Source: 20CM-2-55-15 sp964633285
GTDB taxonomy: Bacteria > Acidobacteriota > Terriglobia > 20CM-2-55-15
Reading direction: 5' to 3'
Length of the DNA: 64,000 nucleotides
Assembly: GCA_964633285.1 (NCBI GenBank)
Contig: CAZWGA010000001.1
Location: forward strand, 190,933-254,932
The notes below the pieces were generated by a model. It had not been told where the DNA came from and made no database searches. It saw nothing but the letters and a program-made list of their open reading frames with translations. Of this stretch, positions 52,757 through 61,169 are shown piece by piece. Numbering within the stretch: the stretch's first letter is position 1; the number at the start of each line of letters is the position of its first letter. Position numbers and translations under genes: made by a program.

Positions 52757-52928
52757 AGCCTATCCCTCCCTTCGACTTTTTGTGCAAAAGCAACAAAGCG
52801 GTCGCACTTGCTGCAACGTTCGCTCAGAATTTCTGGAATGCCGCGGAGGCGAGTCTCGATCGACTTTCTGAAGCTGTTCGATTCAGGCGACGTTGCTTGG
52901 TGAGGAGGGTCTGCGGAGGTTACAACGG

Positions 52929-53369
52929 AAGGAAGGTTCAAAAATAGTAATGGCCGTTGTGGCTCTGTTTACTTTGACCCGACTCTTTCGGAACGCCTCG
53001 AACCGATGCCCGACCCGAGACAGCAGCCAGAAGGAGCGACCAGCTCCTGAGTTTTTCTCCCAAGAGCGCCAACCGGCGATTGGTTTCAACCGATCGGCTC
53101 CGGCTTCCTAGTCTGACGAACAAAGCTGTTAACCCCATCCGTCTGTCATCCGCCGGTGTTCAAAGTCTCATGAACCACAACGACCGAGGCACAATTTATG
53201 AGAACGCATTCATCGCGTCAACACGATTTTTATTTTTTTGAAAAATAAATTTCAGCGTGTTTTTCGGAAACTTCTTGCGCTGCATTTCGCTTGGTGCGCT
53301 CTCAGATCCAGCGCGGATTTCAAGCCGCCCATGAATGTGAATAACTCGCCCCTGAGCTGAAACCCGCGT
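52929..53369. repeat. 441-bp direct repeat, copy 2
   Basis: Second copy of the repeat at 51966-52406, about 98% identical and without indels. On the minus strand it also carries the promoter and the same hairpins, but downstream (52928 and below) there is no methyltransferase; the frame closes after about 15 further codons. The sequence from 53370 to the next gene at 53432 is not repeated. Confidence 0.95.
53193..53221 (-). promoter_or_regulatory. Sigma-70 promoter in repeat copy 2
   Basis: The same TTGACG-17-TAAATT arrangement as in copy 1, reading toward the foldback element, with RNA expected to start near 53186. No protein gene follows within the next kilobase on this strand apart from the frame that re-enters copy 1. 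Confidence 0.6.
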
Positions 53370-53431
53370 CAAGTGCGGTGTTCAGAGTGAGCAGTTGTTG
53401 CTGAAGTTCGATCTTTGTAATCCGAAGCGCG

Positions 53432-54901
53432 TCAGCGGCTCGATAGATCACGCACGAATGCCCGCAGCGCGCGTTCGTACGCAGTGCCCTGAATCTGGTA
53501 TTGCTTTTGTTCCGGCGCTGTTGTCCACGCAAATGGAGCAAGGATCGAAGGATGAAACGAATTCACCTTGCGCAATTCATCGAAGTAATAATTCTCGTCG
53601 CCACCCGCGGGTACGGAGGGGCTGTATTCAAGAATGCCCCAGCGCATACCCGAGCGCATCAGGCGGGAAAACATCTCGGGGTCGGAAGTATGCGAGTGGC
53701 GCTTCCCGTCCCATGTATCGAAGACGGTCACGCCCGCTGAAGCGAGAGGCTGATTGAACGCCGTCTCCAGGGGACTGGCGGATGTTTCCAGCCTCCGCCT
53801 GTCTTTGCCGCCGAACAGGAAGTCGCCGGGAATCTGATGCGTGTACATGCGTGATGCCGGAACGCGTGAATCGGCTGTGATCCAGCGGCTGAAGTCGCTC
53901 AGGTAGTTCTGAATCATCTTCTCGCGAAACTCTTTCCACACTTCCCAGAAAGGATCTCCGGGTTGTGGTTTGCGGGGAGCATCGAAGCCGCCCCCGATGA
54001 AATAGGCGCCTGCACGCGGCATCTTTTCCGGCATCGCGGCATATCGATCGTATGAAATCGGGCCGCTCTCGTTGAAATATTCGAGCTGCCACGTTTTGAA
54101 ATCTCTATGGAAATCCCGATCGAGCGTATGGCCGTCATGATTGTCGTCGGATGCCGGCGAGAGATCGCCGGCGTAGCGGCTGCTTCGCAGGAAGTCCCGG
54201 AATTCCGCGATTGCAAATGGACTGTAGTCGGCATACATGATCCGGTCTTTGTCGTTTCTCTCGAACGAAAGCTCGACCTCCGAATCTCCGCTGATACTCA
54301 ACAGAGTTTCAGGAAATCGCTCCATGATTTCCGCAAAATGATTGCCGATGATTCGCGTGCCTTCTTCCATGCGCTGCCGCAAAACTCGCGCATACCGCGA
54401 CGGAGTGATCCATGCCGAACGGGGAATCATACCGGGGCGCACATCCGCCGGCCGTGCGATCCAGCCGTCGGAAAACCACTGTGCGTTGCGAACGTCCTGC
54501 CGAATGGCCGATTCTCGCAGCGTGTTGTAATTGTGAAAGAATCCCGACACGACGGAGATATGTACAGGCAACTGATTGACGCGCGCCCGATTCACAATCA
54601 AGTCGATCATATCGAGGGATGGCTGGATCGTGGCGGAGTCCACCGCTTTGTTCAAATCGGGCCGGCGATAACGGATGTCGAGGAAGGCCGAATAGCCAAC
54701 ACGCACGCGCGCATTCGTCGTTCCAACTTTCTGTTTCAATTGCGCTGCCTGATTTGCAAATTCTTCAGGCGAGGACGTCAGGTATTCGATGTAAACCGGC
54801 GCAAGAAATAATGGCTCTACCTCAGGCGTTACCGATCGTGCAAGCGCGATGAAACCAGCCAGGACGCAAATCCACTGCGAATGATGGAACTTCACGACCA
54901 C
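53432..54901 (-). CDS. Secreted protein, possible glycoside-hydrolase-like barrel, unknown function
   Basis: A 489-residue protein starting at a GTG with a hydrophobic leader (WICVLAGFIALARS). The body has beta-alpha style segments (VRVGYSAFLDIRYRRPDLNK; LPVHISVVSGFFHNYNTLRE; LLSISGDSEVELSFE; RMYTHQIPGDFLFGG; WGILEYSPSVPAGGDENYYF) that recall TIM-barrel glycosidases of the GH42/beta-galactosidase kind, with acidic residues in plausible catalytic positions (SGDSEVE and ILEYSP). The family is not certain. It is isolated, with repeat copy 2 downstream. Confidence 0.6.
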   Translation of the reverse strand: MVVKFHHSQWICVLAGFIALARSVTPEVEPLFLAPVYIEYLTSSPEEFANQAAQLKQKVGTTNARVRVGYSAFLDIRYRRPDLNKAVDSATIQPSLDMIDLIVNRARVNQLPVHISVVSGFFHNYNTLRESAIRQDVRNAQWFSDGWIARPADVRPGMIPRSAWITPSRYARVLRQRMEEGTRIIGNHFAEIMERFPETLLSISGDSEVELSFERNDKDRIMYADYSPFAIAEFRDFLRSSRYAGDLSPASDDNHDGHTLDRDFHRDFKTWQLEYFNESGPISYDRYAAMPEKMPRAGAYFIGGGFDAPRKPQPGDPFWEVWKEFREKMIQNYLSDFSRWITADSRVPASRMYTHQIPGDFLFGGKDRRRLETSASPLETAFNQPLASAGVTVFDTWDGKRHSHTSDPEMFSRLMRSGMRWGILEYSPSVPAGGDENYYFDELRKVNSFHPSILAPFAWTTAPEQKQYQIQGTAYERALRAFVRDLSSR

Positions 54902-55082
54902 TATTCTGGTTGGATCAGGAAGCAGGCGTCACGTGATTTCGTGGAGAGTTTCCAAGGAATCTCTCTCCCTGTGTGATCAGGAGCGCCGTGTAAAGCGCGT
55001 AATCTGAGGGCCGCCATGGCGCAAGATATTGAACTCTCAGAGTCGGCCCTTATCGTGCGAATTCCAGTGCTGGCGGTGCAAC

Positions 55083-55271
55083 ATGAGAAAAGATTCGAAA
55101 GCGAAGGAGAGCACATTTCTTCTCAAGATCGTTGACCGGTCGCAAAAAATAAATCGAAGGAAACGCAAAGCGGCGTTGGACTGGAAAGTCCAACTGCACC
55201 CTCCTGTAAAAAAGGACTCGAAAGAGGAGGATTTCAACCTTACGTTTTATTCGGATAAGGAAGCGAGCTGA
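55083..55271 (+). CDS. 62-residue lysine-rich ORF, doubtful
   Basis: An ORF from ATG 55083 to TGA 55269-55271 encodes a basic peptide beginning MRKDSKAKESTFLLKIVDRS. Its last 32 bases overlap the 3' end of ywbE on the other strand. No family and no good ribosome site were recognised. It may be a decayed or chance frame. The neighbouring gap 54902-55082 holds no other convincing gene. Confidence 0.3.
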   Translation: MRKDSKAKESTFLLKIVDRSQKINRRKRKAALDWKVQLHPPVKKDSKEEDFNLTFYSDKEAS

Positions 55272-55464
55272 CAATCTCTTTCACGCGGCCGACAATACCG
55301 TTGTCGAGCATGACCTTGATTCCATGTGGATGGTTCGGCGAATGGGTCAGAATGCGTTGAACGATTCCTTCCGTCAGTTTTCCGCTGCGTTGATTCTGTT
55401 TTTCAACAACTCGGACTTTCATTCCGGGTAGGATGTTCGAACGCGTCTGTCCATTCATAGTCAT
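55240..55464 (-). CDS. ywbE: YwbE family small protein
   Basis: A 74-residue protein, NGQTRSNILPGMKVRVVEKQ, then GKLTEGIVQRILTHSPNHPH and DNGIVGRVKEIV, matching the conserved YwbE (DUF2196) family of about 65 residues with unknown function. The ATG at 55464 overlaps the upstream stop as ATGA; a second ATG is at 55458. The longer frame up to 56634 is a shadow of the preceding gene. YwbE proteins have a KOW-like beta fold, so nucleic-acid contact is conceivable. Confidence 0.9.
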   Translation of the reverse strand: MTMNGQTRSNILPGMKVRVVEKQNQRSGKLTEGIVQRILTHSPNHPHGIKVMLDNGIVGRVKEIVSSLPYPNKT

Positions 55465-56603
55465 CGCGACAGATTGATGACGTCGCTGTACGACCTGAGG
55501 TCGCCGGTTCCAAATGCTTTCAGCGTTTCTGGAATCGACGAGAGAACGGACGCCGAACGCATATAGGAGTTCGTCTGGTAATTCGGCGCGAGGCCATTGA
55601 AGATCGAACGGATGAAAGCGGCAGTGGAGTCTACGGGGAGCGTTTCCACATTGTGATAGAACTTGCTCCAGTCGTCGCCTTGTTGAAAAAGATACTGCTC
55701 GACATTCGAAAGATAAAACGCTGTTACAAACGCGTTGTGCTCTTTCAAATAAGATCCAACAGTGCGGATGGCTTTCGGTCCGGCGAAATCTCCAACGACG
55801 GGAACGATCAGATTCTTTTTTTCCAGATCCTGCAGGATGCGAAAATTCTCTTCGCTTCCCATATAACTGAGGTTCATCCCTTCCTGATCGGTCATTTGCA
55901 TTAGTTCGCCGTAAGACGGCATGCGGTTGCGTCCACCGAAGCCTCCGCCCACTCCGTTGTAAGTAAGGTCCGGCCCGCCCGCGTAGAAAGCGCGAAAGAC
56001 GTAATCGATACTCAGTTCGTCTTCCATCGACAGTTTGAATTTGTGATGTTCCTCGAGGTGCTTCTTGATTGCATCGAGATTCTCCACAAACAACTGCCGG
56101 CTCGATTCCGCGCCGTCCATCGCTGCGAAGAGTTGCTCGGCGGTGGACTGTGCTCCCAGATTTGCCGGACGCTTTCGAGAAAAAAGCTTTGAAAGGAATT
56201 CGGCGCGGTCTGCGGAAGTTTCGATGAGAGCTTTGTACATCAGGTGCTGAAGCAGGTTCTGGCGGCGAATGTCGAAGATGATCGCCATCCGCGGCCGCAT
56301 GGCGATGATGTACGTAAAGTTCTGATCCGGCCCGACGCCGAGATAAATGCCGCCTGCTTTCGTCTTCTTGAGATCCTTGATGACGTACTGGAATGTTGTT
56401 TCGTTCGAAACAAAGTTGTCCGACCGGAAATAACCTCCGGGCTCGGAAAACTCCGTCACCAGATTCCAGAACGCTTCGTCGCTGAGCTGGTTCGGAATCT
56501 CTTCCGTGGCGGGAAGGGGACTGGACGTGAGCCCAAGCGGACCGAAGAACGAAAACAGCGCCGTCGCTGCTGCAAGAAGAATGCGGCGTCGAAGCATGAA
56601 CAT
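55461..56603 (-). CDS. Secreted protein of unknown function
   Basis: A 380-residue protein with a signal peptide (RRRILLAAATALFSFFGPLG). GGIYLGVGPDQNFTYIIAMR and IIFDIRRQNLLQHLMYKALI recall a Rossmann-like, methyltransferase-type fold, while the middle is helical and the end holds FVTAFYLSNVEQYLFQQGDD. I do not recognise a named family. The frame opens at 56723, but GGAGG 7 nt before the ATG at 56603 and the leader decide the start. It shares its stop with ywbE. Confidence 0.7.
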   Translation of the reverse strand: MFMLRRRILLAAATALFSFFGPLGLTSSPLPATEEIPNQLSDEAFWNLVTEFSEPGGYFRSDNFVSNETTFQYVIKDLKKTKAGGIYLGVGPDQNFTYIIAMRPRMAIIFDIRRQNLLQHLMYKALIETSADRAEFLSKLFSRKRPANLGAQSTAEQLFAAMDGAESSRQLFVENLDAIKKHLEEHHKFKLSMEDELSIDYVFRAFYAGGPDLTYNGVGGGFGGRNRMPSYGELMQMTDQEGMNLSYMGSEENFRILQDLEKKNLIVPVVGDFAGPKAIRTVGSYLKEHNAFVTAFYLSNVEQYLFQQGDDWSKFYHNVETLPVDSTAAFIRSIFNGLAPNYQTNSYMRSASVLSSIPETLKAFGTGDLRSYSDVINLSR

Positions 56604-56661
56604 CAGTAAACCTCCGGATTTCAGGAGCCCACATTCTGACTTGGAGTACAATCGCGGCGCA

Positions 56662-57693
56662 ATGAAATCAATTCGCATTGGCGCGCTGGGCTGTCTGCTG
56701 GCGGCTTCGGTCGCGGGGTGCAATCGTTCCAGTTACGGAGCAGATGATAAATCCAGAGTGCACGTCGGCATTGTGTTCGATATCGGCGGCAAGGACGACC
56801 GCTCGTTCAACGCGGCCGCCTGGCAGGGCGTGCAGCGCGCTGCAAAAGATTTTCCGATCATCCTGCGAGACGTTGAGCCGGGCGATCCAACCTCTGTGGA
56901 GCCGGCGCTGCGTGCTTTCGCGGAGCGTGGTTACGATCTGATCATCGGAGTGGGATTCTCGAATTTTCCGACTCTGGAAAGTGTGGCGCAGGACTATCCG
57001 AATCTCCGCTTCGCCATTGTCGACGCTGTCAGCAAGCTTCCGAACGTTGCATCACTGATCTTCAAGGAACACGAAGGCTCGTATCTTGTCGGCATGCTCG
57101 CTGCGATGACTTCCAAAACCGGCGTGATCGGTTTTATCGGCGGCATGGACATTCCGCTGATTCATAAATTCGAGACGGGATATGAGGAAGGAGCGAGGGC
57201 TGTGAATCCCGCAATCCGCGTGATTCCCAATTTCCTCGGCGTTACGGAAGCGGCCTGGAATGATCCCGTGAAAGGCAAGGAACTCGCGCGGTCGCAAATG
57301 GACAAAGGGGCGGACGTCCTCTTTACAGCGGCAGGCAACTCCGGCCTGGGCGCTTTTGACGCCGTCGAACAATACGGTAAAGACGGCAACGGCCGCGCCC
57401 GGCGATTTGCGATCGGCGTCGATTCGGATCAGAACTGGGTGAAGCCCGGATTTGTTCTGACGAGCATGGTCAAACGCGTGGACAACGCCGTTTATCAAAT
57501 CGTCAAGGATCGCGTCGAGAACCGTTCGATCGGCGGCGTTCACGTTTACGGCCTCGACAACGACGGCGTTGGCTATGCCGTCGACCAGTACAACAAAGAC
57601 CTGATTCCGGCTGAAACCATCCAGGCGGTCGAAGCCGCCAAACGCAAAATCATCGAAGGTCAAATCAAAGTCACCAACGCGATGGAGAAATAG
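56662..57693 (+). CDS. BMP-family lipoprotein, nucleoside-binding component
   Basis: A 343-residue substrate-binding lipoprotein with the lipobox SVAGC and the Bmp signature (VGIVFDIGGKDDRSFNAAAW, DLIIGVGFSNFPTLESVAQD, GADVLFTAAGNSGLGAFDAV, FAIGVDSDQNWVKPGFVLTS) of the PnrA/Med purine-nucleoside-binding family. It starts at ATG 56662, divergent from the secreted gene. The three transporter genes that follow complete an ABC importer. Confidence 0.92.
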   Translation: MKSIRIGALGCLLAASVAGCNRSSYGADDKSRVHVGIVFDIGGKDDRSFNAAAWQGVQRAAKDFPIILRDVEPGDPTSVEPALRAFAERGYDLIIGVGFSNFPTLESVAQDYPNLRFAIVDAVSKLPNVASLIFKEHEGSYLVGMLAAMTSKTGVIGFIGGMDIPLIHKFETGYEEGARAVNPAIRVIPNFLGVTEAAWNDPVKGKELARSQMDKGADVLFTAAGNSGLGAFDAVEQYGKDGNGRARRFAIGVDSDQNWVKPGFVLTSMVKRVDNAVYQIVKDRVENRSIGGVHVYGLDNDGVGYAVDQYNKDLIPAETIQAVEAAKRKIIEGQIKVTNAMEK

Positions 57694-57701
57694 GGATCGA
57701 A

Positions 57702-59219
57702 ATGCTCGAGCTGCGGAACATTTCGAAGCGCTTCGGAAGTGTGCTGGCGAATGATGGCGTCAGCGTCGCGGTTCGCGCGGGCACAATACACGCGATTGTG
57801 GGAGAAAACGGCGCCGGCAAGTCGACGGCAATGAAGATCGCGTACGGGTTTTATCGCGCCGATGCCGGCGAAATCCTGGTTGACGGCCGGGTACAGCCCG
57901 TCCACACGCCGCACGATGCGATCGCGCTTGGAATCGGCATGGTTCATCAGCATTTCATGCTGGTCGACACGATGACCGTGGCCGAGAACATCATACTGGG
58001 CGCCGAGCCGGGCTCCGCGGGAGCGCTGGATCTGCGCGGCGCCGAGAAACAAATCGGGGCGCTTTCGGAAGAATTCCATCTGGCGATCGATCCTCGAGCC
58101 GTGGTCGAGAGCCTCTCTGTCGGGCAGCAGCAGCGCGTTGAGTTGTTGAAGGCGTTATATCGCCGCGCCCGGATTTTGATTCTCGATGAACCTACGGCTG
58201 TCCTGACGCCGCAGGAAGTGACGGAGTTCTTTCATATCCTGCGCCGGATGCGCGAACAGGGTAAAACCGTGATCATCATCACTCACAAGCTCGACGAAGT
58301 GCTGGCCATTTCCGATGAAGTGACGGTGATGCGCGATGGGCATGTCGTCGGGCATTCCGTGACCGGCGAAATTACGGCGCCGCAACTTGCGCGGCTCATG
58401 GTCGGCCGTGATGTGTTGCTCCGGGTCGAGAAAAAGGCCGCGAACCCCGGACAGCGAATTCTCGGCGTCCGCAATCTGTCGATGATCGGCCGCGATGGTT
58501 TGCTTCGCCTGGATAACGTGTCCTTCGAAGTCCGTTCAGGCGAAATCGCCGGCATTGCGGGAGTGGAAGGCAACGGCCAGACGGAGTTGATCGAAGCTCT
58601 CGCGGGACTGATTGAACCCGATCGGTTGAGCGGTGACATCGAATTTGAGCGGATCAACATCACGTCGATGAGCGCGCGCCGCCGGAAAGATCTGGGCATC
58701 GCGCACGTGCCCGAAGACCGGCACCGGCGCGGTCTCCTGCTCGATTCGAGTCTCGCGGAGAATTCGATCCTCGGTGTTCATCATCGAAAACCGGCAGCAG
58801 GCCGCGCCGGCGGCGTCATGCTGGATATTGCCGGCATCCGCACGAACGCCGAGCGGATGATTCGTGACTATGATGTCCGTCCGGCCAATGCGGATTTGCC
58901 CGCGCGAGCGCTGTCTGGCGGTAATCAGCAAAAATTGATTATCGGCCGCGAACTGGAACTGCCGCCGAAGTTGCTCCTCGTTTCGCAACCCACGCGCGGC
59001 GTGGATATCGGCGCCATTGAATTCATTCACCGCAGACTTGTCACGCTTCGCGATTCGGGGTGCGCCGTGCTTTTGATTTCGGCCGAACTGGAGGAAGTGA
59101 CCGCGCTCGCGGACCGTTTGATGGTGATTTATCACGGGCGCATTGCGGGAGAAGTGGATCCGGCGCGGGCAACAAGAGAAGAAATCGGACTGATGATGAC
59201 TGGCGGGGCCAATGGTTAG
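57702..59219 (+). CDS. Nucleoside ABC importer ATPase, two ABC domains
   Basis: A 505-residue ATPase like YufO/NupO. The first domain has GENGAGKSTAMKIAYGFY, LSVGQQQRVELLKALY and ILILDEPTAVLTPQE; the second has a degenerate P-loop (GVEGNGQTELIEALAG) but LSGGNQQKLIIGRELELPPK and LLVSQPTRGVDIG. This pattern is normal for the RbsA/YufO class. It begins 8 nt after the binding protein. Confidence 0.93.
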   Translation: MLELRNISKRFGSVLANDGVSVAVRAGTIHAIVGENGAGKSTAMKIAYGFYRADAGEILVDGRVQPVHTPHDAIALGIGMVHQHFMLVDTMTVAENIILGAEPGSAGALDLRGAEKQIGALSEEFHLAIDPRAVVESLSVGQQQRVELLKALYRRARILILDEPTAVLTPQEVTEFFHILRRMREQGKTVIIITHKLDEVLAISDEVTVMRDGHVVGHSVTGEITAPQLARLMVGRDVLLRVEKKAANPGQRILGVRNLSMIGRDGLLRLDNVSFEVRSGEIAGIAGVEGNGQTELIEALAGLIEPDRLSGDIEFERINITSMSARRRKDLGIAHVPEDRHRRGLLLDSSLAENSILGVHHRKPAAGRAGGVMLDIAGIRTNAERMIRDYDVRPANADLPARALSGGNQQKLIIGRELELPPKLLLVSQPTRGVDIGAIEFIHRRLVTLRDSGCAVLLISAELEEVTALADRLMVIYHGRIAGEVDPARATREEIGLMMTGGANG

Positions 59220-59249
59220 CCGAACCCTCTTCCGGAGGGCGAGGGTCTG

Positions 59250-60296
59250 ATGACACGTCTGCGCGAACTTCTGTTTCCGCTGATCGCCATTGCCGCAGCT
59301 TTCGTGGTTGGCGGCGTTGTGGTTGCTTTGATCGGCGACGATCCCATCGAAACCTATCGGCTGCTCATCGGCAGCGCTCTGTCCTGGCCGGCCGGCATCG
59401 GCTACACATTGTTCTATGCCACGCCGCTGATCTTCACCGGACTTGCCGTCGCCGTGGGATTCCGATGCGGCCTGCTCAACATCGGCGCCGAAGGACAGCT
59501 TACGATTGCGGCGTTCGCTACCGCCTGGGCGGGGATCTTTTTCGCAAACGCTTCGGCATGGATTCTGATTCCCGTTGCGTGTTCCGTCGCTATTCTCAGC
59601 GGAGCCGCATGGGCGGCCATCCCGGGTATTCTGAAAGCGCGATTCGGATCGCATGAAGTCATCAACACGATCATGATGAATTTCATTGCAGTGGGAGTGG
59701 CAAGCGCCCTCACACAATCGTACTTGAAGGTGCAGGGAGACCCCATTCTCCAAACGCTTCCCATCGCGCCACAGGCTCACATACCGCGCATGGGATCGCT
59801 TGTTCCCGGCATACCGCCGCGGCTGCCGCTCAACTTTGCGTTGTTTATCGCGCTGGCTGCCTGCGCGCTTGTCTACGTTTTTCTCTGGCGAACGAAATGG
59901 GGATATGAAATTCGCGCAACAGGCGCGAATCCGTCGGCTGCCGAATACGGCGGCATCTCGGTCCGGAAACAAATCGTTTTTGCGATGGCGGTATCCGGTG
60001 GACTCGCCGGCCTGGTTGGCGTGAACGAAGTACTGGGCTATCGCTATCGTTACTATCAGGATTTTTCCGCCAATTACGGTTTTACCGGAATTGCCGTCGC
60101 TTTGCTCGGCCGCAATCATCCGGCTGGCGTGCTGCTCGCCGCTCTGTTTTTTGGCGCGTTGATTCGCGGCGGGCTGTTTGTCGATATCTTTACAGAAAAA
60201 GTTTCGAAGGACCTGGTATTCATTCTGCAGGCGCTGGTCATTCTCTTTGTGGCCGCGGAGGCCCTGTTCCGGCGGAGGTTTGGAAAGACCTCATGA
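59250..60296 (+). CDS. Nucleoside ABC importer permease 1 (YufP-like)
   Basis: A 348-residue permease of the BPD_transp_2 (LIV-H-like) family with about ten membrane helices; ATPLIFTGLAVAVGFRCGLL, NIGAEGQLTIAAFATAW and ATGANPSAAEYGGISV are typical. An AGGGCGAGGG stretch precedes the ATG at 59250. Overlaps the second permease by 4 nt. Confidence 0.92.
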   Translation: MTRLRELLFPLIAIAAAFVVGGVVVALIGDDPIETYRLLIGSALSWPAGIGYTLFYATPLIFTGLAVAVGFRCGLLNIGAEGQLTIAAFATAWAGIFFANASAWILIPVACSVAILSGAAWAAIPGILKARFGSHEVINTIMMNFIAVGVASALTQSYLKVQGDPILQTLPIAPQAHIPRMGSLVPGIPPRLPLNFALFIALAACALVYVFLWRTKWGYEIRATGANPSAAEYGGISVRKQIVFAMAVSGGLAGLVGVNEVLGYRYRYYQDFSANYGFTGIAVALLGRNHPAGVLLAALFFGALIRGGLFVDIFTEKVSKDLVFILQALVILFVAAEALFRRRFGKTS

Positions 60297-61168
60297 AAGA
60301 CATTTTCACACTCGCCATATTGTTCACGACCATCCGGATGGCCACGCCTCTTTTGCTCGCCGCTCTCGGAGGTCTCCTTTCCGAACGGGCCGGCGTCATC
60401 AACATTGCGCTCGAAGGCATGATGCTGGCCGGCGCGTTCACAGGCGCGGCCGCTACTTACGCTTCAGGCAATGCATGGATTGGACTTTTCGCCGGCATCG
60501 CCGCCGGCGTTTTTATTGCTTCGATTCATGCGATCGCGTGCATTCAGTTCGACTCCAATCAGGTTGTCGCGGGAACCGCCATCAATATTCTGATGCTGGG
60601 CGTGCCGACGTTGCTTTCTGTCGCGTTGTACGACTCGACCGGATCCACGCCGCAGATTCCCCAAACGAATCTCATCCCGAATGCGCCGGTGCTGATCGCG
60701 TTCAGTCTCGTGCCGATTCTCTGGTACATCCTTTATCGAACGCCGTTCGGGCTTCGACTGCGGGCGGCCGGAGAAAATCCCGAAGCTGCGGATACCGCAG
60801 GTGTGGGCGTCAGGCGCATTCGATACACGGCGGTTCTGATTTCTGGCGCGCTTGCGGCTGTGGGCGGCGTTTATCTGTCGATCGGCCAGTCTTCGTTGTT
60901 CACGCGAAACATGACGGCCGGCCGCGGTTTTATAGCGCTGGCCGCGCTGATTTTCGGCAAGTGGCGGCCGGTTCAAACAATGCTGGCCTGCTTATTGTTC
61001 GGCTTTGCGGAAGCGGCGTCGATTCAGATGCAGGGCGTTATTCCGCACGTTCGCGTCGAATACATTCAAATCATCCCGTACGTTCTTACGATGGTGGTTC
61101 TTGCCGGGTTTATCGGCGCGGCCCGGGCTCCAAAGGCGCTGGGTCAGCCTTACCAAAAAGAACGCTGA
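60293..61168 (+). CDS. Nucleoside ABC importer permease 2 (YufQ-like)
   Basis: A 291-residue partner permease (ATPLLLAALGGLLSERAGVI, NIALEGMMLAGAFTGAAATY, AAGENPEAADTAGVGVRRIR). The pair forms the membrane channel with the ATPase at 57702-59219. Ends 1 nt before the convergent gene stop. Confidence 0.92.
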   Translation: MKDIFTLAILFTTIRMATPLLLAALGGLLSERAGVINIALEGMMLAGAFTGAAATYASGNAWIGLFAGIAAGVFIASIHAIACIQFDSNQVVAGTAINILMLGVPTLLSVALYDSTGSTPQIPQTNLIPNAPVLIAFSLVPILWYILYRTPFGLRLRAAGENPEAADTAGVGVRRIRYTAVLISGALAAVGGVYLSIGQSSLFTRNMTAGRGFIALAALIFGKWRPVQTMLACLLFGFAEAASIQMQGVIPHVRVEYIQIIPYVLTMVVLAGFIGAARAPKALGQPYQKER

Positions 61169-61169
61169 G

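Noticed and set aside
52482..52796. 104-residue minus-strand frame across the foldback element
   Set aside because: Sequence is dictated by the inverted repeat arms, and no domain is visible.
54901..55116. 71-residue minus-strand frame
   Set aside because: No ribosome site, Cys/Ser-rich composition and no family resemblance.
55240..56634. 464-residue minus-strand frame
   Set aside because: Only its last 74 residues (YwbE) are coding; the upstream part is a shifted shadow of the secreted-protein gene.
58536..60119. 527-residue minus-strand frame
   Set aside because: Antisense to the nucleoside ABC ATPase and permease genes; no membrane or domain pattern.
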